A DNA stretch of 64,000 nucleotides, taken from NCBI RefSeq assembly GCF_027595985.1, contig NC_073307.1, forward strand, positions 39,852,323 to 39,916,322, given 5' to 3'. Positions 44,005-54,469 of this stretch are shown piece after piece. Source of the stretch: Sorex araneus (Eukaryota > Chordata > Mammalia > Eulipotyphla > Soricidae). A program made the translations under genes and the position numbers. The first letter of the stretch is position 1, and every line of letters starts with the position of its first letter. The notes under the pieces were generated by a model, which did not search any database, had not been told where the DNA came from, and saw nothing but the letters and a program-made list of their open reading frames with translations.

Positions 44005-44255
44005 ACTCACCCCCTGCCCTGTTCATTCTTCTACCTCCTTCCCTTTCCTCAAAAATTCTTCATATAAAATCTGGTTTTATTCACTGCCCATCTGCTCCTG
44101 AAATTCTTTTCTGTGAGAAAACAAAGGACCCAGAAGTCCAGGAAAAGGCCCAGGACAATTTCTCACTCCAGCCTGAGTCCACAACTCCCCAAGAAATCGG
44201 GTGGTAAGGATTAACTCCTGTACTGAGGACAAGAAGACCCTAAGTATGACTTGAT
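43405..44255 (+). mobile_element. solo LTR-like element, plus copy
   Basis: Aligns by eye with the reverse complement of 50266-50960 along nearly its whole length: CCCATGGCAATGG, CATCAACCACT, CTTGAACAAAGGAAGAGTG, CATCTGCTCCTGAAATTC and GATTAACTCCTGTACTGAG. No gag, pol or env frame lies next to it, so it is a solo LTR or remnant. It contains a TC-rich expansion. Where the other copy has AATAAAA, this one reads TATAAAA. Confidence 0.7.
43890..44011. repeat. (TCTG)n/(TC)n compound microsatellite
   Basis: TCTG and TCTC units, then pure TC, then (ACTC). It sits inside the LTR-like element and generates false Arg/Glu or Ser/Leu frames. Confidence 0.95.
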
Positions 44256-44259
44256 AGTT

Positions 44260-45255
44260 ATCTAGTAGGGCTGGTGGATTTGTGGTTCATGCTGTGAAGG
44301 GGCTCATTGCAGATTTTACCAGTCCTAAGCTTCCCGGCCAACTCCAGGGTGACAAAGGTGGATCAGGAGAAAGTGGCCATCTCATCTCTCTCCTCTCCAC
44401 TTCACATAAGCCAACTGTGTGTGTGAGAGAGGGGGTGGGGGAAGGGGTATTGACTTCACATTGATGACTGGCACATAAATAAGGAGCCTGACTCAAATAT
44501 AGGGCAGATACGTATCAAGGCATGAGTCACACTCAGAATCTCTTTATTTATCAAATGGCCCCAGTATAATTTTAACGCCGTGAAAATAGCTCAAAATTAT
44601 ATAATTAATAAAACCCATTGCTGTCACATCTGCTCGCATAATTTCTGGCAGCTGCCACCTCTTCAAAGGGAGTTAATTTAGGGGTGTGCCCTGGTTTGGA
44701 CTTTTTTTTAATATAACTAAAAGTTTCGGGCTGCCAGGAGAGTCCTCAGTTTCTGAAGCTGCTTTGGAGGCCTCATACTCCATGTGGCCCAGAAGCAAGA
44801 CGGGCTCTCACAGCAATCTGGGTCAATTTACAGCACACAACTTGCTGGGGAAAACTGAGAGGAGAAATCACCTGGAGAAAAGGCTCTGGGAAGAGACAAG
44901 AGAGGGGAGGCATCTGTCCCAGGGGGCCAATACCCACCCCTGCCTGCCTGTGCACCCTCTGGGATTCCTGCTGAGAAATTTCCTGCAGCCAGTTCTCCCG
45001 GACATGCCAGTGATGCTGGCAGAACCCAGCACTGCTGAGAACTCCGAGAGTGCAGCTCCCTATGTCGCCCTCCTGAACCCAGCTCCTGGCCCATGCTGGT
45101 GACCCTGGTTCCGCGCTGACACTGTTTCTGGGCTCTGCAGGTCCACCAGGGGAGCCAAGAGGCGCCACTGAAGCCCCACTCCCATTCTGCCTTGTGGAAG
45201 CAGCTTCTTTACTGTCTTGAGTGAATTTCCAGCCAGGCACATGAGCCCAGAGCCG
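44260..45255. other. unique sequence, candidate conserved block
   Basis: 44530-44690 is repeat-free and AT-rich with TCTTTATTTATCAAATGG, TTATATAATTAATAAAACCC and CTGGCAGCTGCCACC (E-box). Possible enhancer; inference. The rest shows no gene. Confidence 0.4.
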
Positions 45256-45259
45256 TGTG

Positions 45260-45297
45260 TTTTGTTTTGTTTTGTTTTGTTTTGTTTTGTTTTGTTT
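45260..45297. repeat. (TTTTG)n microsatellite
   Basis: About 7.5 pentamer units. Confidence 0.95.
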
Positions 45298-45299
45298 AA

Positions 45300-47265
45300 C
45301 TCCGGAACACGTATAAGGAAGCCCCTGTCTGGTCCTTCAGATTTTGATGCTCTTCATTCAGGGCTCAGCCCTGGTGGACAGGGTCACAGAAAGAGAGTTG
45401 GGCTACCAGGGTGTGGGGAAGTAAAGCAGGTGAAGACCCGACTGCAGCCTAAGCTCAATAAGACCCCACACTTGGCAGGGAAGAAAGACATGAGCAACAC
45501 ATTCAGTCATGTCTTACAAACTGTTTCCTCCTCCATCTCTTGAAAGGTATCACGTAAAGAATGAAAAAGAAGAAGAAAAGAAGAAGCAATGCATAAAACC
45601 CACTGGGGAAAAAAAAAGTGAGAGGGATTTCTTCTTAACCGGGACACGTTTGTTTAAGGTGACCTAAGGGTCTAGCTTGTTTACATTTAACATTTTAATA
45701 GTCACAAAGTTCAAGCTGGGGAGCAGGAATTGTGAGCTCTTTACCTAGAAGCTACTGATTATCTTTCAGTGACCTTTTCCCCTGGCGCAGCTATTCAAGG
45801 AGGCTGGTTTAGGAGGTCAAACTCTGATCTTTCCCCTGAACCCACACAAGAGGACTGAGAATTAACTCCATAAAAAGGCAATGACACAGAGAAGCCCAGC
45901 CACCTGCCTTGGGAGAGCTTGAAGGACAGAGAGTGAGACTGACAATAACAGGAGATCAAATTTCCTGTAAAGAGGACAGAGGTGGCTGCTCCTTCCTCAT
46001 ACAGGTAATTTCTCTCTGCCTTTATTCCCTTGTGCTCCTCACCTTCCCTTTTCCCTGCTGGATGCAGATAATTAACAAGTGCTCCTAGCGGGAGGACCTG
46101 GTAATCATTCCTGTAATATCTTTGCAGTCCTCTGTATTAATAAGAATCTGGGGTTTTCTAAGCCAGTTCAACATCTGAGCCCAAGAACAGAAGACTTACT
46201 TACACTTACTGTCATAGTCGATGGCCTTTCCATCATTAAATGTGTTTTCTTTGATCTTGTGCTGCTATTTAAATAGTCCAATTCCACAGAAAACTGCCCC
46301 CTTGGAGAAAGGCCTGTGATTTCCCACATGAAGGGCAAAGGAACACTCCAAAGCACTTGCGCCCAAAGAGAGCCAAGTCTTAGCATGCCACAGAATGGAA
46401 AACAGGGCCAGATGTCCCCTTTAACAGGACAGATCCTCCAGACCCAAGGAGCTCCCAGTGAAGGGAAAGATGGCACCAAAAAGCCCCTTAGCACTAGTTA
46501 CAGTATTGGAGAAGAAATGAAAATGACGTCACTTCCGGGTGGAAGGAAGGAACCTGGGATGTCAGGCCCAGTGTTCCTATGCAAGCTCTACAATAGATAT
46601 CCTCTGCTACTGGACCTGGCAGGGAGGCTCGAAGAGACAAATACAGTGCCTGATCGCATGTCAGACCTACCAAATAAGAGTATCTGAGGGCAAGAGCAAG
46701 GCACTGGGAAGTTGAAACATCTCAACTCTAAGGTAACAGGGAGGACAAGAAATTCTACACCCCAAAACCCCAACCTGCCCAAGCTGCCAGATTGGATGTA
46801 CTCCCCACAACATCGAACTCTTTGGAAACCCACTTTTCCTGGAAACTCACTTCTCTGTTTCTCAGAGATGTTTCTCAGAGATGACTGTTCTCATCTCTAA
46901 GGGTCTCTTTGCACCAAGGTTCCGCCTGCCTTTCTGCAGCACCCACTATGTTGTCCTGGCTGTGTCCAGTGGACCATGGATGGCTACACAGACAGACACA
47001 CTGAATTCAGGAGTAATGCACACCTAGACAACTGCTGTGAAAGCACAATTGAGAGGCTGAGGTGAAATCTAGGACCAAACTGAACAGAGTGAGCTCTAAC
47101 GGTTAAGCCACATCCTCACTTTTCCCGGGGCCCAAGAAACAAGTGCTAAGAGGATGGGCTAGGACATTTGCTGCATCACACCTTCTGGCAACAGGTCAGG
47201 GATGGAGGACTGGTGGGCCGTGACCCAAGGGGAGGCATCATGGGACCTGGCTTTGCCCAGCTAGG
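45300..47265. other. unique intergenic sequence
   Basis: About 2 kb without recognisable repeats or a gene. Open frames up to 123 codons lack family features. Confidence 0.4.
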
Positions 47266-47269
47266 TTCA

Positions 47270-47563
47270 GGGAGGCATGAGCTCCAGAAAAATGGTGCTC
47301 AGGGGGCCTGCCAGAAGTAACAAGTTAAGGTGGCCACCATTTGCAATACAGACACTGAGAGGCCAGCATGAGAGAGAAAGTAAGAAGGAAAGTGCCTGCC
47401 ACAGAGGCAGGGAATGGGGGTAGGGGGTGGGTGGGAGGGATACTGGAACATTGGTGGGGGGAAAAGTAAACTGGTAGACGGATGAACATTGTATGACTGA
47501 AACCCAATCATGAAAGCTTTGTAACTGTATCTCATGGTGATTCAATAAAAAAAAAAAAATTTA
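47270..47563 (+). mobile_element. L1 3' end
   Basis: GGTGGCCACCATTTGCAATAC, ATACTGGAACATTGGTGGGG, GTATCTCATGGTGATTCAATAAAAAAA. Intermediate divergence. Confidence 0.8.
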
Positions 47564-48109
47564 AGTGACTATGGTTTCAGAGGAAAGCAGTAAAGCATGC
47601 ACTCTGGGACAGGAATCTTACTTTCCAATAAAGAATTGCTAGGAAAAAAAACTGATGAAAAATAAAACAAAAGAGAGCAAAAAAGAAATGAGCATTTCAG
47701 GGCATTCCCCCATGCCAGGGTCTCAAGCCCAGAACTTCTGGGACTTCACGGGGAACTACAGGGAATATGTGTCCATAACATGAAAAGAGGAAACTTGGTC
47801 CTCAGCTTTGAAATTCCAGTAGGAACACATCAAATTCGATGGGAAAGAAATATCGAAATCAACTAAACTCAACAAACAAAAACAGTAACACAGAAGGCTC
47901 AATTAGCAACAAATAGCTTAGCAAATTCCTCGATAAGGACTTAACAACCCCTTAATCAAATATAACTATTCCCACATTTAAAAAATTGATTATTAATCCT
48001 TAATAATAACAATAGTTAACATTGACTTTAATATTGGAGCTTTATTTTCTAATCAATTTCAACTCTAGAACTGTATCAACAATTTTGGGTTTTGTCTATA
48101 TTAAAATAG

Positions 48110-48358
48110 CACTGTAGTACTGTTGTCCCGTTGTTCATCCATTTGCTCAAGCGGGCACCAGTAACATCTCCATTGTGAGACTTGTTGTTACTGTTTTTGG
48201 CATATCGAATATGCCACGGGGAGCTTGCCAGATTCTGCCACGTGGGTGGGATACTCTCAGTAGCTTGCCGGGGTCTCTGAGAGGGATGGAGGAATCAAAC
48301 CTGGTTCAGCCTCGTGCAAGGCAAATGCTCTACCCACTGTGCTATTGCTCCAGTCCCC
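48110..48358 (-). mobile_element. SINE, (CAGTGA)-tailed family, full length
   Basis: Minus copy with AGCACTGTAGTACTGTTGTC at the tail and CCACTGTGCTATTGCTCCAG at the head. Includes GGCATATCGAATATGCC. Confidence 0.95.
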
Positions 48359-48359
48359 T

Positions 48360-49490
48360 ATGTTTAATAATTAATTAAAATAAAAAATAATGAATTCAAT
48401 TTAACTATATTAAAATAAATTGAAAAAAATTTAAGAAAGAAATTAATTAAAAAAAAGCTAATAACAAATAAAAAATCCTAGAAGGGGTGGCAAGGGCATG
48501 AAGCTCTCAGAAGAGACAGCTTCCTCTTTTTTGCTAGCTTTGGCGAGATGTCTTCTGAGAAGATAAGGATAATTACACTCTTCATTTTTGGCACTGTTTA
48601 TTGGTCCACAGTAACCCCTCTCTTTTTTAGCCAATTACATTTTTTTAACCTATATGTATGTCTTTAAATCCCTACAGTGTACCAGTACTTCTCCCCGCAG
48701 AAGCAACAGTATATATCCTATTTCCATTGGAAGATTCTGTAGGAGTTCAGGAAATTAGTTTCCTCTATTGTACCACTCCCCGCTAGAGGTTACATCATCC
48801 TCTTATTAATTTGAGAGTCATTCTTTCTGTTCTACCTATTAGTCCCTTGTTGGTATTAGCCACTGCAATTATAGTCAATTAACATTCAGCTCTCTATAGT
48901 AACATTGCCCAGATATAATCAAAACTAACTTTTTTCTTAGTGGATTTTACACTTAAAGTCTTAATAAATTCTTCCCCAACGTAAGGTCACAAAGAAATTC
49001 TCCTACATTTTTTTCTAGTAACTTTGTAGTTATAATTTTGAACTTCACCTTCATCTGGAATCCACCCCCATTTCTGATATTAGGACAAGATCAATCTTAC
49101 GTTCCCCCATCTTGTTAGCCTCTTGGTTCTACTGCATTTACCTCCCAGTCCTTCCTCTCCCTTTCCTTACAAAATTGTAGTGCTGCCATTATTTTTAACA
49201 TGAATTCTGCATCAGTATGAGTCTGTGGTTAGTCTCCCTATCCTGTTCTAGATCCACGGATCTATTTGTTGATCCTTGCATTAATGTTACAAAATTTTTC
49301 TCATTACTACAGTTTTGCAGTATGTCTTCCTATTTACCAGGGAATGTTAGCTTTTCACTCTTTTCCAAAATTGGCTTCCATGAAAAGTTCTGAGATCTAA
49401 CATACAACTAAGTGCTTAGAGTTAGCAAAACTATAATGTACACAGAAGAATTTGCTAAGAGGTCAGATCTTTTGTTATTTAAAAGAGTGA
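48360..49490. other. AT-rich intergenic sequence
   Basis: No gene. 48590-49400 has scattered resemblance to minus-strand L1 3' sequence (CTTTTGGTCC-like and pyrimidine-rich blocks), but I cannot support a call. Confidence 0.35.
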
Positions 49491-49494
49491 TTAC

Positions 49495-49662
49495 TGAGTC
49501 TGGAGAGAGTGTGCAGGAAGCAAGGCCTTCATGTAGCCAAGCCCAGTTCCCTACCCGACGTTGCATATGGTCCCCTGAACCCTGTCAGGAATGATCCCTT
49601 AGCAGAGAGGCAAGAGTAAGCTCTGGCACTGCTGAGTGAGTCTCAAACCCAAACCCAATTTT
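49495..49662 (+). mobile_element. SOR-type SINE, old copy
   Basis: CTGGAGAGAGTGTGCAGGAAG, TTGCATATGGTCCCCTGAACC and CAGGAATGATCCC. Confidence 0.65.
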
Positions 49663-50017
49663 TTAAATGAAAGATCATCAGAATTGGAAGACATTTTCCT
49701 GTATAAATGTCAGAATAATTGATATCAAATTCATCAAGAAAAATTCATCTAAGTGGTTTATTTTTTTAATTTGGATAGAGTTGAAATTAAATAATTTCTA
49801 AGTAATAACTCTCATCTTATATTTCTGAGGTCCCCACTGTGGCTTATGTGAGGCGGAGAGGGGAGAGACTGTCACTGTCTCCCGATCCGCCTCTGTCACC
49901 CTGGGACCCACTGGGAAGGCTAGGACTGATAAAGTCTGTGATGAGCCCCTGCAAAGCACAGGCCAGAGCCCCGCCAGCTCTACCAGGTGACCATTAAGCC
50001 ACACCTGATATCCAGTA

Positions 50018-50262
50018 GGCTGGCACAATAGCTCAGTGGGTAGGGCATTTGCCTTGCATGCGGCCAACTCGGGCTCGATTCCTCTGTCCCTCTCGGAGAG
50101 CCCGGCAAGCTACCAACAGTATCCCACCCGCACGGCAGAGTCTGGCAAGCTCCCCATGGCATATTCCATATGCCAAAAACAGTAACAAGTCTCACAATGG
50201 AGACGTTACTGGTGCCTGCTCGAGCAAATCAATGAACAACGGAATGACTACAGTGCTACAGA
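50018..50262 (+). mobile_element. SINE, (CAGTGA)-tailed family, full length
   Basis: GGCTGGCACAATAGCTCAG, CTCGGGCTCGATTCCTCTG, CGGAGAGCCCGGCAAGC and GCCTGCTCGAGCAAATCAATG, ending at ACTACAGTGCTACA. It abuts the LTR-like element. Confidence 0.95.
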
Positions 50263-50265
50263 TGT

Positions 50266-50960
50266 CCACTTGGTCTTCTCAGCACAGGAGTTGATCCCTG
50301 ACACCCAGTTTCTCCAGGAACCACAGATTCAGACTGGAGCGAGCAGTTGCTCTTTGACTAGAGGGGAGCCAGACCTAGGCCTTACCCAGGGCTTGGAGGT
50401 CTTTGTCCTATTTCACAAAAAGGAATTTCAGGAGCAGACAGCAGTGAAGTAAAAACATTTTATTTGGAGGGCAATGGAGGGAGAGCAAAGTGGGAGTAGC
50501 ACATTCAAGAGAGTCTGCAGGCTTGAGAGAGCCCCAGTGCATGTCTCAAGAGGGATGCGGGTGACACACGTGCTCAGGCACCACATGTGCTCAGCAGCAC
50601 AGGCATAAGCAGCACCTGTGCTCCGGCTGCATATGCACACACTTCCTCCGTTCAAGATGACTTGTATAGGGTTTTCCCAAGTTGCTCCATGTGGGGCATC
50701 TACCTAGGTAGGAGTCCAATGCTAGAGTCGTTGCCAAAGGGGTAGAGCTCGAAGTGGTTGATGGTCTTCTTCGAAATTCATTTCCTTGACATTTGTTCCT
50801 GCTGGAGCTTCTCTCAAAGGTGTGTGTGTGTTTGGGGGGGGGGGCGGGTAGAGGGGTCCAGCCTTCAAGCTTTATCAGTTCCTGTGTCTGCATTTTTGCA
50901 GCAGTGGTGCTATTGATGTTATAACTTTCCAGAAATTTAATTGCCATGGTGGGTCCTTCC
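50266..50960 (-). mobile_element. solo LTR-like element, minus copy
   Basis: Reverse complement matches 43405-44255. It keeps a canonical AATAAA (50464-50459) about 20 bp before ACTGCTGTCTGCTCCTGAAATTCC, i.e. an R/U5-like layout. There is no internal retroviral region beside it. Confidence 0.7.
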
Positions 50961-50999
50961 CTATCTCCCTGCCTGCATCATATCCACCTCAGCTGAGAC

Positions 51000-51900
51000 C
51001 TTTTCTCTAATGAGGGGATATATGCAGTCCTGTAGAACTGCATTCCCAGAAACAGTCTGTCGGTGCCATTCCTATGGTTGGATTAGTAGAGAAATTATAC
51101 CCGCTTAACAGGTGCCTCCAATTAACATGAGATTGTCCCAACACAGTCAGATCCTGTGCTTCCCACCCAGGGGCCACATCTGGGTGCAAAAGAGCTCACC
51201 TGCTGCCATCAGGAAGGTCTCCGCTTCCTCTAAAGGTCATTTGCGTAGTTTCTCTGAATAGGGTAAGACCAGTAACTAGGTAACTATAATACAAATTTCA
51301 TAATAAGTCATGGAAAAGAAATGCTTAATTGTGACAGGAGCTGAGAAACGCAGAGTTGCACAGTGCAAATACGTTCAGGGAAGTTGCGATATGGTGCCAT
51401 CTGGTGGCACTTATTGTTCAGTACACATATAGACTAGAAGAAGTTGGTGCATGGGACATGAGCAAAACAGCCACGTCCCTACCACTGGTCCAGGAATATG
51501 CCAGAGCTGAAGATTTGGACAGCCGGGTCTCCAATTAATTTCCTTTGAGGTCTCTGCAAAGGTCACTTGCTGATGTATCTCACACAGCGACAAATAGCCT
51601 GCCCAGAAAAACCCTGAATCTAGCACCATTTGAGAACAGGAGCAGGATAAATCATCAATCCAAATACATCAAATTCACATTATTAGCAATGTTATAGCAT
51701 GCCTTAGCAATATTTTCTTATAGAACTGCAATATTGTCTGTAATATATATTGTAGAAATACTATAATATCTTGTAGTAGTATTTTTTCTTTTTTTCATTG
51801 CTCATTTTTTTCTATTACTCTGAAAAATAATTATGTATTTGTTATCTCTTCTTCTCCAGAGAGACAGCTTTCTATTTTGTTGATCTTTATATTTTTACTG
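51000..51900. other. unique intergenic sequence
   Basis: No gene or repeat recognised. Confidence 0.4.
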
Positions 51901-52699
51901 AACTATAAATTAGTTTTTCTGGGTTTGTAATCCATATTCCATTAAAGTCGACCTTTCATAGCATACAATTCAGTAATTTTTAGTATATTGACAGGATTGT
52001 GCAATTATTGCAATATTATCCCTGAACCTTTTCATTACCCTCCAAACAGTGCTCATATCCATGATTTATCCCTTTTCACCCCCTTCTTTCTCCCATTCTG
52101 TGAAATTACTGCTCTGCTTCTGTCTCTGTGCAGTTCCTACTTGGAATATAGTTCAAATCAATAGAACCACACACGTGGCCAGTTATGTCTAACTTCCTTC
52201 GCTTTCAAGATCCATCCCTGTGGTTATGTCTTTCAGTGATTCTTCCATGTAATAGTGCAAAACTATTCCACTGCATGGATATACTGTTTTGTTCTTTTAT
52301 CATGACTTGATGGACAATTGAACTGTCTGCGCATTTAGGTTATTATAAAGAATGTTGCTGTAAACCTTAACATACAAGTGTGCTTGGGCATACGCTTTCC
52401 CTTCTTCTGAGAGTATACCTAGCAGTCCAGGGACTGGGTCATATGATGAATCTGTTGAACTTTTGGTGGAGCTGCCAAGGTTTTCCACAGTGCATGTACC
52501 ATTCTACACTCCTATCAGCAAAATAAATGAGGGTTTCAACTTCTCCACATCCTAGTGAGTATGAAGAAGTAGCTCATTATGGTTTTAATTTGCATTTCCC
52601 TAATGACTAACGAGGCTCGGCATCTTTTCGTGTGCTCACTGGCATTTGTATGTCTTTTTGGGGGAAAAAAAATGTCTATTCACATTCTTTGCCCATTTA

Positions 52700-52884
52700 T
52701 TTTGGTGTGTGGGGCGGGGGGCAGGGGGAAAGCGCATAGCCAGCAATGCTCATGGTTACTCCTGGCTCTAGGCTCAGGAGTCACTTGTGGAGGGCTCAGG
52801 AGACTATATGTGGGGTCAGGGATCGAACCCAGATCAGTTGCATGCCAGATAAATACCCTCCCTGCTGTACTATCACTCCGGCCC
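52700..52884 (-). mobile_element. SOR-type SINE inside the old L1
   Basis: GGTTACTCCTGGCTCTAGGC, GGATCGAACCCAGATCAGTTG and GTACTATCACTCCGGCCCC. Confidence 0.88.
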
Positions 52885-53324
52885 CTCTTTGTCTATTTTT
52901 TGAACTGTACTATTGTTGAGGCATAAGCCTCATTTGTATATTCTGAATCATGAACTTGTATCAGAGGATACATAAATATTGTCTTCCATCTTTTCAATTT
53001 TATTTCTGTCTTCTCCGGACATTTTAAGCAGTGCTCAGAGTCCCTGGAGTCCTTCCCAAAAACTCATGGCCAACTGTGAGGACCAGGATGTGGTGCTGCC
53101 CTGCAGTACCGGGGACCACCAAGGTCATCCCCATGTTTGAGAGCCTCCAGGTGGTACCTGAAGATGCTGACCCTACATGAAGATTGACCATGAGTGTCAA
53201 TCACAGGCAAAGGAGGCTCCATCTGAATCTCTCTGGTCCATCTTCATACTTTCTTGATGGTGTCTTTTGTAGCAATTTTCTGTTTAACTTTGACTTAACT
53301 TTTCTTTTTTCCCTTTTTTATACT

Positions 53325-53508
53325 TTGCTTTGGGGTGGGGCAGGGGTGAGGTTACACATTCGTAAGTGTAAGGGCTTACCACTGACTTTGTGCTTAAGGA
53401 TCACTCGTGACAGGGCTCTACGGACTGTATGTGGTGCAGAGGATCAAACCCAGGTCAGCCGCATGCAAAGCAAGTGCTGTGCCCACTATACTCTCTCCAC
53501 AGCCTCTG
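53325..53508 (-). mobile_element. SOR-type SINE inside the old L1, older
   Basis: GATCACTCGTGACAGGGC, GGATCAAACCCAGGTCAGCCG and CATGCAAAGCAAGTGCTGTGCCC. Confidence 0.75.
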
Positions 53509-53826
53509 CTTTTTATTTGGCAGCTTGGTTTGGAGATACTTGTTTTAAATTATTCCTAGAGTTTATTCTTTTAATGCTATAAAAATGGAATTGCTTTCAA
53601 TTCAACTTTGTCTTTCTTTTTGCTACTATAGAGAAATATAATTGATTCTTGTTTACTAATCTTGCATCCACAACCTTGATAAGCAGTTTAACAGAGTCAA
53701 TCAGTTTTTATGAGTTCTTTATAGTTGTCTACATACAAGATCAAGTCATCTGGAAACATAGTCTTACACTATTTTTTCCCAATACAGAATACTTCTTTTT
53801 CTTTTCTCGCACAAACCTTCCCTGAA

Positions 53827-53876
53827 CAGTGTTGACTAGAAACACAGTGTTCCACCACAGTGTTGACTAGAAACAC
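53827..53876. repeat. 30-bp tandem duplication
   Basis: ACAGTGTTGACTAGAAACAC occurs at 53827-53846 and 53857-53876, inside the L1 remnant. Confidence 0.85.
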
Positions 53877-53965
53877 GAGAGCAAACATTCCGCCTTGTAA
53901 GAGCATTCAGGACTCCATTATTAAATAAGATGGTATGATGCCATTTTTCATAGGTGCCCTTTATT

Positions 53966-54311
53966 TTTTTTTCAAACTTAAAGGGGATTTATTTGTGATT
54001 TCCTATATATATTTAGCTTGTAAATACAAGACTGTAAATGTATTAAGAGACAATTTCTGTTAAAGTTTTCATTGTGTTTCACTTCAAGTACTGTACAAGT
54101 TAAAATCTGATAAAGGATTTACATTCGGTTATCTGAAAGTTCCCATCTCAGACTCGTGTTTAATGTGGTGGGTGACTCCATCATCTCCATAGACACCACC
54201 AGCAGGAAAGTCTCTCCTTTATGGCTTCTGGGACTCTCATTAGTTAGTGTGCATACAGTTTTCGTTTTCTATGTCATTGTCATTATCATTGCTATCTTCG
54301 TCACTTTCTAA
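53966..54311 (-). pseudogene. processed retrocopy of an unidentified mRNA, 18-bp TSD
   Basis: A 346-bp minus-strand insertion flanked by TCATAGGTGCCCTTTATT at 53948-53965 and 54312-54329. It has a poly(A) tail and AATAAA about 20 bp before it (ACAAATAAATCCCC). The 5' end reads a short acidic frame (ESDEDSNDNDNDIENEN) that stops after CMHTN; the rest would be 3' UTR. It is 5'-truncated. I do not recognise the parent gene. A non-coding RNA parent is possible. Confidence 0.75.
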
Positions 54312-54334
54312 TCATAGGTGCCCTTTATTAAGGA

Positions 54335-54465
54335 ATATTGGTAGGTGGAAATTTTGGGTCACACCTACTGTGTGACCACATGTTCTGGGACCACATGTTG
54401 TTGGAGATTAAACTAAACATGCTCCCACACACATGCAGAGCACATGCTCAGCCTAGCCCCAAGGA
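54335..54465 (-). mobile_element. SOR-type SINE fragment, old
   Basis: TTTTGGGTCACACCTACTG, GGGACCACATGTTGTTGG, AGCCTAGCCCC. Confidence 0.5.
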
Positions 54466-54469
54466 AGAG

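Larger units (their letters stand above)
51930..53947 (-). mobile_element. old L1, ORF2 end and 3' UTR, broken by SINEs
   Basis: Minus-strand L1 remnants in three pieces. 51930-52690: ATGGATATACTG, AGAGTATACCTAGCAGTCC, GGGTCATATGATG, AATTTGCATTTCCCTAATGAC. 52885-53300. 53510-53947: TACATACAAGATCAAGTCATCTGG and GTTGACTAGAAACAC. Too decayed to code. The order suggests one element split by insertions and deletion. Confidence 0.7.

Noticed and set aside
43747..44207. Ser/Leu-rich and Arg/Glu-rich frames
   Set aside because: Caused by the TC/TCTG microsatellite inside the LTR-like element.
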